Assembly (NCBI GenBank): GCA_027346125.1
Contig: DAIEST010000084.1
Location: 1 to 16,348 of the forward strand
Direction: 5' to 3'
DNA length: 16,348 nt
Origin: Leptospirillum sp.
Lineage (GTDB): Bacteria > Nitrospirota > Leptospirillia > Leptospirillales > Leptospirillaceae
The position numbers and the translations under genes are program-made. Below, piece by piece: positions 6,358 through 13,034 of this stretch. Position 1 is the stretch's first letter, and the number at the start of each line of letters is the position of its first letter. The notes beneath the pieces are model-generated. The model did not search any database. It had not been told where the DNA came from and saw only the letters and a list, made by a program, of their open reading frames with translations.

Positions 6358-6449
6358 GGCTCTACCTGTCTTTAAGTGTTCGAAGCATATGTTTGAAGAT
6401 GCCATTTTGGGTTTTGGTTGAAATCGGGTTGTTAGGCTAAGGAGAGGCT

Positions 6450-6668
6450 ATGAGTCCATTCCACAATCTCTTGAACGAGCCTTGGGTAGAGCAGTATTTC
6501 GGCTTTCCCTATCGGATCGGCATTTCTCTCATCCTCTTGGTTGGAACCGCTTTTTTCTATTATCTGCTGATCTGGTTTCAGAAATGGCAGGAGCGGTCAT
6601 TCTATCCAGAAGGGCATCCCCTTCGTAAGGATCCCGATGCAATGAATGAAAGGGGTCGACGAGCATGA
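6450..6668 (+). CDS. Small single-span membrane protein of the bc-type operon
   Basis: This 72-residue protein belongs to no family that I recognise. It has one hydrophobic span at about 24-43 (ISLILLVGTAFFYYLLIWF), a short N-terminal part with NEPWVEQYFGFPYR, and a charged C-terminal tail with several Arg and Asp residues, which by the positive-inside rule should face the cytoplasm. AAGGAG lies 5 nt before the ATG. Its TGA overlaps the cytochrome c start as ATGA, so it is translated with it. Its position between the cytochrome b pair and the electron-accepting cytochrome suggests a small structural or assembly subunit of the complex, comparable in size only to the small Pet subunits of b6f; no sequence relation to them is claimed. 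Confidence 0.75.
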   Translation: MSPFHNLLNEPWVEQYFGFPYRIGISLILLVGTAFFYYLLIWFQKWQERSFYPEGHPLRKDPDAMNERGRRA

Positions 6669-7630
6669 AAACGAAGATCTATGCCCTGTTCCTTTTTTCC
6701 ACGGTATTGTTGGCAGCTTCCATCGCATACGATATGTATAAGAACTCACATCCTTCCTGGATGGCCTATCAGCGACAGTATTACAAGCTGCTTGCCGAAA
6801 AGACGAACAAACCGGCTCTGGCCAATTCACCGTTGATGGTTGTCCAGACATGGAACAACATTCTCAATAAGGCAGACCGTTGTCAGACATGCCATATGGG
6901 AATTGATGTGCCGATCTTCAGGAATGCGCCTGAACCTTTTACGACCCATCCTGACCTCGCCGGCTTCATGCACAAGCACCCGTTCGGAAAGTTTGGCTGC
7001 ACTGTGTGCCACGACGGAAACGGATTGGCTACGACTGTCAAGTCGGCTCACGGTTTTAACGTGACGCTGGATTACCAGCCGAAATTTGGTCCGTTTGCCG
7101 AGGCCAGTTGCGCAAAGTGTCACACGGACCTCTACAATGCCGGAGTCAATCCGCCGATGACTCCTTATTTGAATCTGGCAAAAAAGACGATCAAGGAAAA
7201 AGGTTGCGGCTCCTGTCATTCCATGGCCCAGTTTGATCTTCATGGTGTGCTGGCTCCGGATCTTTCCGGGTTCGGATCCAGGACGGAGCTGGGTTTCTAC
7301 AATGTGCATCTTTTTGTCTATGTCAATGGAATTCATTCGGAACGCGAATGGGAATGGGAACATTTTAAAAATCCAAGGAGAATTTCTCCTGGTGTGCCAG
7401 CATTTAAGGTTCCGCCGACGATCATGCCCAATTTCCATCTGACGGACGAGCAGACGACAGCGCTGACGACATGGGTTCTGGGATTGGTCGATCCAGCCGT
7501 CATCACGGTTCCTCAGACCTACCTTCCAGTGGAGCGAAGCCAGGGTCGCCCGGTTCCAATCCCCGTCACCAAGGGGAACATCGGAGCCTTGCCTGATTCG
7601 GCTTTCAAGAAGGCTTCTTTCAAACAATAG
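6665..7630 (+). CDS. Membrane-anchored tetrahaem cytochrome c
   Basis: This is the likely electron acceptor of the Rieske protein on the outer side of the membrane. It has 321 residues with an N-terminal hydrophobic segment (about 5-22) that can act as an uncleaved anchor. Four CXXCH haem-binding motifs are present: CQTCH (73-77), CTVCH (112-116), CAKCH (149-153) and CGSCH (181-185). The last haem lies in a class-I-like domain in which TIMPNF (252-257) provides the probable axial Met and TDEQTTALTTWVLGL the closing helix. Extra His residues (for example 95, 103, 105, 129) could ligate the other haems. AAAGGGG lies 9 nt before the ATG, and the gene overlaps its upstream neighbour by 4 bp. It replaces cytochrome c1 or f, neither of which is present in the operon. 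It is followed by a terminator, so it is the last gene. Confidence 0.92.
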   Translation: MKTKIYALFLFSTVLLAASIAYDMYKNSHPSWMAYQRQYYKLLAEKTNKPALANSPLMVVQTWNNILNKADRCQTCHMGIDVPIFRNAPEPFTTHPDLAGFMHKHPFGKFGCTVCHDGNGLATTVKSAHGFNVTLDYQPKFGPFAEASCAKCHTDLYNAGVNPPMTPYLNLAKKTIKEKGCGSCHSMAQFDLHGVLAPDLSGFGSRTELGFYNVHLFVYVNGIHSEREWEWEHFKNPRRISPGVPAFKVPPTIMPNFHLTDEQTTALTTWVLGLVDPAVITVPQTYLPVERSQGRPVPIPVTKGNIGALPDSAFKKASFKQ

Positions 7631-7660
7631 AATTTTAGATGTGCCTGTCTTTTAGTGGAA

Positions 7661-7692
7661 AAGAGCCCCGGGTCAACGGGGCTCTTTTTTTT
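7661..7692 (+). terminator. Intrinsic terminator of the Rieske/cytochrome b operon
   Basis: Bases 7661-7670 pair perfectly with 7677-7686 (10 pairs, GC-rich centre) around a 6-nt loop, followed directly by eight T residues (7685-7692). It lies 30 bp after the cytochrome c stop and ends the operon. Confidence 0.95.
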
Positions 7693-7735
7693 GTTATGAA
7701 CAGAATCACTCCTAGCCCATGAATCTTAATTCACG

Positions 7736-7741
7736 TAGAAT
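7736..7741 (+). promoter_or_regulatory. -10-like box just upstream of the ABC ATPase start
   Basis: TAGAAT ends 8 nt before the ATG at 7750. No Shine-Dalgarno is seen between the two, and no good -35 is found 16-18 nt upstream. If this box is used, the message would begin at or within a base or two of the start codon. Confidence 0.35.
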
Positions 7742-7749
7742 CTTTCCCT

Positions 7750-8733
7750 ATGGTCAGAGTCCGTCATCTAAAAAAAATCTTCTTCTCTGCCAAAGGGTCC
7801 AGAACAGCCGTCAATGGTCTCAACTTTGATGTCCGGAGAGGTGAGTTCTTTTCTCTTCTTGGCCCGAATGGAGCAGGAAAGACGACAACAATTTCAATTC
7901 TGTCGACAATCCTAAAACCTACAGAAGGGTGTGTAGAGGTCGATGGTCTTGATGTTGAACGGGAACCCCATCGTATTCGACAGAAAATAGGTGTCATTTT
8001 TCAGGATCCAAGCCTTGATGATCGTCTTTCGGCATTGGAGAATATGGACTTTCATGGACGCCTGTATGGAATGTCCGGTTCCCAGCGCAAGGAAAGAGCC
8101 CGGTTTATGCTATCGATGGTTGATCTCTGGGATCGGAGGGATGATCTTGTTCGGACTTATTCAGGGGGAATGAGGAGGCGACTTGAAATTGCCAGAGGTC
8201 TGATGCATTTCCCTCAACTCTTGATTTTGGATGAACCTACGATCGGGTTGGATCCAGCGACCAGACGCTCAATCTGGGAGTATGTCCACCTTGCCAGAAA
8301 AGAGTGGGGAATGACGATCTTCCTGACCACCCATTACCTTGAGGAAGCCGAGTCGGCTGATCGTGTTGCCATTATGAATGAAGGCCGTTTTGTCGCCATG
8401 GATACTCCGGCAAATCTGAAGAGACAAATTGGTCCGGAGATTGTGATGCTTGAATCCGACTCCGAAGGCGTTGAAAGTATCAAGTCATTCCTTTTTGATC
8501 GGTTCGGGATCAAGGATTTTCATGAGGAAGGTGCGGGTTGCATCTCTTTTCCTCTGCCAGAAAAGATCGGAAACGCGATTCATGTTGTTCAGAAGATCCC
8601 GGTTCCGATCCGCTCGATGACCATTCGGACCCCCGACCTTGATGATGTGTTCATCCAACTGACGGGGAAATGCGTATCTGGCATCGATGAGTCTGCTTCT
8701 CCCTTTCATCGCGTATATCGAGGGAAGCTGTGA
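7750..8733 (+). CDS. ABC-2 type exporter ATP-binding protein (DrrA-like)
   Basis: This is the cytoplasmic ATPase that powers an exporter with the permease encoded next. It has 327 residues. The Walker A is GPNGAGKTT (38-46), the Q-loop Gln is at 85, the signature YSGGM at 137-141, Walker B LLILDEPT at 157-164 and the switch His at 195. The C-terminal part after about residue 210 resembles the extension of DrrA/CcmA-type ATPases (TPDLDDVFIQLTG). The substrate cannot be inferred; relatives export antibiotics, polysaccharides or lipids. There is no Shine-Dalgarno before the ATG and no alternative start nearby. It follows the terminator of the respiratory operon by about 60 bp and its TGA overlaps the permease GTG. 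Confidence 0.92.
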   Translation: MVRVRHLKKIFFSAKGSRTAVNGLNFDVRRGEFFSLLGPNGAGKTTTISILSTILKPTEGCVEVDGLDVEREPHRIRQKIGVIFQDPSLDDRLSALENMDFHGRLYGMSGSQRKERARFMLSMVDLWDRRDDLVRTYSGGMRRRLEIARGLMHFPQLLILDEPTIGLDPATRRSIWEYVHLARKEWGMTIFLTTHYLEEAESADRVAIMNEGRFVAMDTPANLKRQIGPEIVMLESDSEGVESIKSFLFDRFGIKDFHEEGAGCISFPLPEKIGNAIHVVQKIPVPIRSMTIRTPDLDDVFIQLTGKCVSGIDESASPFHRVYRGKL

Positions 8734-9548
8734 AGGCGGACGAATCTTTCCAGGAAACGACAGTCCTCTCTTTCCCGTCACCGCTGAAGAGGGATTTACG
8801 GGCCATTTATACATTATGGCTCCGGGATATCATTCGGTTATGGCGCGATAAGCTCCGTTTGATCGGATCGTTTGTCCAGCCATTGCTGTTTCTGTTTATT
8901 CTTGGCGGAGGATTGCGGGGAAGGGTTGTTCCTCCGGGGGACGGAAAGATGAATTACCAGTCATTCATCTTTCCGGGAATATTGGCGATGAGCATTCTCT
9001 TTACGGCGTCTTTTTCCGGTATTGCCGTTGTATGGGACCGTGAGGTTGGATTCCTGAAAGAAGTCCTCGTAGCCCCTCTTTCAAGAACGGCCATTGTAAT
9101 CGGGAAAGTCCTGGGGGGAAGTACCAACAGCCTGATCCAGGCAAGCATGCTGATGGGGTTGACGCCTTTCATGGGGATTCATCTGTCCTTCGGGAAAACC
9201 CTCATGGCTCTGGGGATCATGATGATGATTGGCATTTCCCAGACAGCAATGGGAATTGCGCTGTCGGTTCGCATGTCCTCGAGTCAGGGGTTCATGGTTC
9301 TGTTGAATTTCATCATTCTGCCTCTTTATTTTCTTTCCGGGGCGATGTTTCCGATCGACGGCTTGCCGCCATGGCTCAGTTTTCTTGCCCATCTTGATCC
9401 GGTGACTTATGGTGTGGACCTTCTTCGAGGCGTTTTTCTCGGTTTCCACTATTTTTCTTATCCGGAGGACTTGCTGGCATTGTGGGTCTTCGGTGGGGCC
9501 ATGTTTTTTCTTGCGATTCGTCTTTTCAATCAGGAAAGCCCTTCTTGA
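8730..9548 (+). CDS. ABC-2 type exporter permease (DrrB/NodJ-like)
   Basis: This is the membrane half of the exporter. It has 272 residues with about six hydrophobic spans. The family signature around FPGILAMSILFTASFSGIAV (86-105), followed by WDREVGFLKEVLVAPLSR, is clear, as is the late LPLYFLSGAMFPIDGLPPW stretch (about 203-222). The start is GTG at 8730, overlapping the ATPase stop as GTGA, with a GAGGGA-like ribosome site about 6 nt upstream. The order ATPase-permease with a 4-bp overlap is typical of these systems. YajQ follows after 42 bp. Confidence 0.92.
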   Translation: MKADESFQETTVLSFPSPLKRDLRAIYTLWLRDIIRLWRDKLRLIGSFVQPLLFLFILGGGLRGRVVPPGDGKMNYQSFIFPGILAMSILFTASFSGIAVVWDREVGFLKEVLVAPLSRTAIVIGKVLGGSTNSLIQASMLMGLTPFMGIHLSFGKTLMALGIMMMIGISQTAMGIALSVRMSSSQGFMVLLNFIILPLYFLSGAMFPIDGLPPWLSFLAHLDPVTYGVDLLRGVFLGFHYFSYPEDLLALWVFGGAMFFLAIRLFNQESPS

Positions 9549-9590
9549 CAGGTACCGTGCAGAGGTAATCCAGAAAATAAGGAGGAGATT

Positions 9591-10085
9591 ATGGCAGGAG
9601 AGAGTTCGTTTGATGTCGTTTCGAAAGTGGATATGCAGGAGGCCAGAAATGCTGTGGACCAATCAAACAAGGAACTCATGAACCGTTTCGACCTGAAGGC
9701 TTCCGGTGCCCAGATCGAATGGGACAAGGAAGACCTGGTCATCCATGCTCCTGATGCACATAAGTTGAATTCAGTCCAGGAGATTCTGGAGTCAAAGTGC
9801 GTGCGTCGGGGAATTCCCCTCAAGAACCTCGATCGCCAGAAGATGGAGGAGTCATTGGGTGGCAAGGTCCGGCAACGGGTCCGTTTCAAGCAGGGTCTGT
9901 CCGCAGAGACCGGCAAAGAGATCGCCAAAGAAATCAAGAACGCGAAATTGAAGGTTCAAGCCCAGATTCAGGCAGACACTGTAAGGGTGACGGGAAAATC
10001 AAAGGATGATCTGCAGAATGTGATCGCCTTGCTGAAATCCAGGGACTTTGGGATCGACCTTCAGTTTACAAACTTTCGTTCCTAG
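9591..10085 (+). CDS. yajQ: YajQ-family nucleotide-binding protein
   Basis: This cytoplasmic protein of 164 residues has the family length and layout. The N-terminal SSFDVVSKVDMQEARNAVDQ, the middle LKNLDRQKMEESLGG, and the end VIALLKSRDFGIDLQFTNFR are hallmark stretches. Family members bind nucleotides; some bind cyclic di-GMP and act with transcription factors, and E. coli YajQ was reported to bind tRNA and nucleotides. The role here is not known. GGAGG lies 5 nt before the ATG. It may be co-transcribed with the exporter genes upstream and the peptidase downstream (23 bp gap). Confidence 0.93.
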   Translation: MAGESSFDVVSKVDMQEARNAVDQSNKELMNRFDLKASGAQIEWDKEDLVIHAPDAHKLNSVQEILESKCVRRGIPLKNLDRQKMEESLGGKVRQRVRFKQGLSAETGKEIAKEIKNAKLKVQAQIQADTVRVTGKSKDDLQNVIALLKSRDFGIDLQFTNFRS

Positions 10086-10108
10086 ACCACTTCTACTGGA
10101 GTCTGACC

Positions 10109-11101
10109 GTGAAATTTGGAATGCGTTTTCCACGAATGATTTTACTGTGCTTTGCCCCCTTGCTTCTGGGTTCCTGTATCAGCATCAATCTTTTGCCGAC
10201 CGAAAAGGGGCTTCAGGAGCAGGTGCTGTCGGGTGCAGATTCCAATAACAAGTTGCTCTTGATCCCCGTCAAGGGATTCGTTGGGGACCAGACCAGCAAG
10301 GGGGTTCCCTTTCTGGGAGGACATGATGATACGGTGACGATGATCCGCGCAACGTTGCGGAAGGCATCCCGTGACCCGAAAGTCCGGGGCGTAGTTCTGC
10401 TGATCGACAGTGCCGGAGGTTCGGTGACGGCCTCTGACCGGGTCTATCATCTGATTCGGGAGTTCAAGCGAAAGTCTTCGGTTCCCGTGATCGCGATGAT
10501 CGGTGATATGGGTGCCTCCGGAGCGTATTACGTCTCCGTGGGTGCCGACGAAGTCTGGGCTCACCCAACCAGTGTTGTCGGAAGCATCGGAGTCGTGATC
10601 TTCAATGTTGGAATTACGGGATTGATGCAGAAGATTGGTATCGAGGACCGGAGCCTGTCATCCGGGCCTGAGAAAGAAATGGGATCCCCGCTAAAACCAA
10701 TGTCGGAAAAAGACAAGAAGCTTTTCCAGGGATTGATTTCGGACCTTTATCAGCAGTTTTTCGATATCGTTTCGAGGAATCGCCAAATTCCTCCCGATAT
10801 CCTCAAAGGGATCGCCGACGGCCGCATTTATACCGCCCGACAGGCGTTGAAAAACCATCTGATTGATCGGATCGGGTACCGGGACGAGCTGATAGACCAT
10901 ATGAAGAGGCTCATGCATGTCGATCGTTTCAGGGTTATCCGTTACCAGGAACCGTTCCTGGCCTCGACCGGGCTGTTTGGAAGCCAGACGATGAGTCCGG
11001 ACCCTCTTTCGGAGGCAGGCCATATCGCCGGGACATTGACCCAGCCCGGACCATCCCTCCTTTACTTATGGATTCCGGGGGCTGACGGGAGCATGAAGTA
11101 G
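10109..11101 (+). CDS. sppA: S49-family signal peptide peptidase, lipoprotein form (SppA-like)
   Basis: This serine protease degrades cleaved signal peptides or other membrane-associated peptides. It has 330 residues, the short single-domain form found in many bacteria. Catalytic Ser137 lies in GDMGASGAYY (132-141), and Lys189 in SSGPEKEMGSP is the predicted general base, aligned with the Lys of Bacillus SppA. IDSAGGSV (99-106) forms the oxyanion region. The N-terminus has a hydrophobic stretch ending in LLGSC with Cys23 as the lipidated residue, so it is probably anchored at the outer face of a membrane. The start is GTG 10109 with GGAG 7 nt upstream. The last 40 bp overlap the end of the convergent gene, with no terminator in between. 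Confidence 0.9.
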   Translation: MKFGMRFPRMILLCFAPLLLGSCISINLLPTEKGLQEQVLSGADSNNKLLLIPVKGFVGDQTSKGVPFLGGHDDTVTMIRATLRKASRDPKVRGVVLLIDSAGGSVTASDRVYHLIREFKRKSSVPVIAMIGDMGASGAYYVSVGADEVWAHPTSVVGSIGVVIFNVGITGLMQKIGIEDRSLSSGPEKEMGSPLKPMSEKDKKLFQGLISDLYQQFFDIVSRNRQIPPDILKGIADGRIYTARQALKNHLIDRIGYRDELIDHMKRLMHVDRFRVIRYQEPFLASTGLFGSQTMSPDPLSEAGHIAGTLTQPGPSLLYLWIPGADGSMK

Positions 11102-11439
11102 GGGGCTTCCCCGAGCAGGTACCAGGTTTTGTGCGGGAATTTCCGGCAGTACGCCAGCCGTTCGGGGTTGGTAAAATGAGTCCAGACTGAGTAGGTTCGC
11201 TTGGAAATGACTCTCGCGGGGGAGTGAAGGAGGAGTTTTCGAATCCCCTGCCGACAGGCCAGGCGGAAATCCGATGGGCTCAACGTCTGATGGAGGTAGA
11301 CCGCTTCCTTGATATGGGTCTGTCCCCAGAATGCGACAGGATATTCGTCTTCGGAAAATGCGGACGGGAGAGGCAAAAGGAGAACTGCCAGTATCGTTGT
11401 GATGGCAACAGCTGGGTGGCTCACGATGAAATGGCGCAT
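11062..11439 (-). CDS. Small exported protein of unknown function
   Basis: I do not recognise this 125-residue protein. Residues 1-29 look like a signal peptide (hydrophobic TTILAVLLLPLP, then SAFS before EDEYP). The mature part is basic and rich in His, Tyr and Trp, with two Cys (about 62 and 97) that could form a disulfide. On the minus strand AAAGGA and AGGGG precede the ATG at 11439. It begins 16 bp after the glycerate kinase stop and should be transcribed with it. Its last 40 bp overlap the convergent peptidase gene. The open frame, signal peptide and operon position support a real gene. Confidence 0.65.
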   Translation of the reverse strand: MRHFIVSHPAVAITTILAVLLLPLPSAFSEDEYPVAFWGQTHIKEAVYLHQTLSPSDFRLACRQGIRKLLLHSPARVISKRTYSVWTHFTNPERLAYCRKFPHKTWYLLGEAPYFMLPSAPGIHK

Positions 11440-11455
11440 AGGGCCCCTGTCCTTT

Positions 11456-12748
11456 CTAGTTTGGGTGTGGAAGATAGACCCAGATCAGATCGTTAAGATT
11501 GGTGCCGCTTGGGCCGTATTGCAAAGAAAACCCCTCTGCCTGGGCGAGAGGGCCGGTATTGTGCATTCTGAGGGATTTTCTGATTCTTGTCATGACCGAT
11601 TCTCCCTGGATGGAAGTTGTATCCAAAAGAATGCCGGACAATCCGGAGTTTCCGTCCAGCCCGTCTGTCGCAAGAGATCCGATAACGGCAGGGGTGTCTC
11701 TCAGGGAAAGACCAAGAGAAAGTCCCAGTTCGAGTGTGCGGCCCCCTTGTCCGGACTCCTCTCGTAGTGAGACCGTTGTTTCTCCTGTCGCGAGGAAAAG
11801 TCTGGTTTTTTTCTGGTGACGGGCTTTCCACCGGATGATCGACCCCAGTACTTTGCCTGCTTCTTGCGCGTCGCCCGATAAACAGGCCGTGAGAAGTTCC
11901 GGCTGGATCCCCTCTGGAGCGAGAAGGGCCGCAGCCTTTTGCAATACGGTTTCCGAGTTTCCCAGAAGGATTGCGGGAAACTCCGGGGCGTGAATGGCGG
12001 GGTCGTTTTGGGGGGACCGAAGGGTTTGCTGGACGATGCCGGGAATCTCTTCGGGCGATAACCATTCCTGAAGGATGGAGATCGCTTTTTCTCCGTCTCT
12101 CGGTTGGAAAAATGTGGGCCCTGATCCGACCAGTTCCGGGGGGAGGCAGGGGGTGTCGGACAACAAAACCGTACGAACCCCTCGTCCTCGGAACTCTCGC
12201 AGCAATCCACCCCCCTTGATCGACGAAAGATGGATGCGGACAAGGTTCAGGATATCAATGGGAGCCCCTTTGGACATGAGTCGAAAGAGCAGTTCGGATT
12301 TTATTCCCGGGTCCAATCCCGGTGCCGGTAGAAAAAGAAGACTTGACGCTCCTCCGGAGATTCCGCAGAGGAGACTTCCGTCCGGAGGGATCGCTTGTAC
12401 AAACGATAATGCCTGTCGGGCCGCGTTCTGGCTGCCTGTGCCTGGATAGGGGTGGTTTCCCGTGACAAAAGGGAGGTTTTCCGGTGGCGGGTAGCCTTCA
12501 GGCAGGATCGTCAACGTTTGTGAGACAGGGATGGAAAACAGATGGGTCAGGGACTCCGACATCTGTCGGGCCGCTTTTCCCACAGACAGAATGTGTGTTG
12601 GCCTTTCTCCTGATTCAGACCATCTTTCCGGAGGGATGTTCCCGATAAGGTATTGAGGGGATATCTGACGCAGAAGTTCAGGGATACGGGGCCTGCAGAA
12701 CGAAATGTACCCTTCTGGCCCGAGGTCTGAACGGGTGGAGGTCTTCAT
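11456..12748 (-). CDS. Type-2 glycerate kinase (MOFRL family)
   Basis: It phosphorylates D-glycerate, most likely to 2-phosphoglycerate, linking glyoxylate/serine or photorespiration-like carbon flow to glycolysis. From ATG 12748 it has 430 residues. Family motifs are GISGGASSL (129-137), NLVRIHLSSIKGGGL (168-182), VGSGPT (207-212), TGETTV (321-326), GGRTLEL (335-341), ATDGLDG (360-366) and GPSGTNLNDL (412-421). Two motifs deviate: the usual VRKHLS has Ile for Lys at 172, and the usual SDVPGD reads SDTPCL (198-203). The start is chosen because its ATG overlaps the upstream stop as ATGA; an in-frame ATG at 12787 has no ribosome site. It lies in a minus-strand operon between a Cys-rich membrane protein and an exported protein. 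Confidence 0.88.
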   Translation of the reverse strand: MKTSTRSDLGPEGYISFCRPRIPELLRQISPQYLIGNIPPERWSESGERPTHILSVGKAARQMSESLTHLFSIPVSQTLTILPEGYPPPENLPFVTGNHPYPGTGSQNAARQALSFVQAIPPDGSLLCGISGGASSLLFLPAPGLDPGIKSELLFRLMSKGAPIDILNLVRIHLSSIKGGGLLREFRGRGVRTVLLSDTPCLPPELVGSGPTFFQPRDGEKAISILQEWLSPEEIPGIVQQTLRSPQNDPAIHAPEFPAILLGNSETVLQKAAALLAPEGIQPELLTACLSGDAQEAGKVLGSIIRWKARHQKKTRLFLATGETTVSLREESGQGGRTLELGLSLGLSLRDTPAVIGSLATDGLDGNSGLSGILLDTTSIQGESVMTRIRKSLRMHNTGPLAQAEGFSLQYGPSGTNLNDLIWVYLPHPN

Positions 12749-13002
12749 GGCATATTCTGGGTCTGGCGAAGGTACTTGTCCCGGCATTCGGAACTGCAGA
12801 AGTGGATGGGTGTGCGGTCCAACATTTCGACCAGAACAGAAGGGGAGTGCGGATCAAGAAAGATCCCGCAAACGGGGTCCCTGACGGTGGATACGGGAGC
12901 CGATGGGCTTTTGGAGCGTGTTGCAACAGTTCCAATGCGTCGGAGTGCCATGAATACGACGGGCAGGAAAAAAAGAAACAGCACAATCCGCAACAGAATC
13001 AT
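12745..13002 (-). CDS. Small membrane-anchored YHS/TRASH-like metal-binding protein
   Basis: From ATG 13002 it has 85 residues (a TTG at 13008 would add two). An N-terminal membrane span (about 1-20) is followed by a linker and a small domain with DPVCGIFLDP (about 42-51) and HFCSSECRDKY (about 67-77). The single Cys followed by CxxxC resembles YHS and TRASH domains, which bind metal ions such as copper. Neither start has a good Shine-Dalgarno. It is divergent from the MidA-like gene only 32 bp away and its stop overlaps the glycerate kinase start (ATGA). A role in metal sensing or delivery is possible but not shown. Confidence 0.75.
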   Translation of the reverse strand: MILLRIVLFLFFLPVVFMALRRIGTVATRSKSPSAPVSTVRDPVCGIFLDPHSPSVLVEMLDRTPIHFCSSECRDKYLRQTQNMP

Positions 13003-13034
13003 TCTCAAGACTCAATCAGATTTAAGGAGCGTCA

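Noticed and set aside
9545..9573. TTGACA upstream of the yajQ gene as a promoter
   Set aside because: The -35 is perfect, but no acceptable -10 is found at 16-18 nt; the best hexamer, TAATCC, is at 15 nt.
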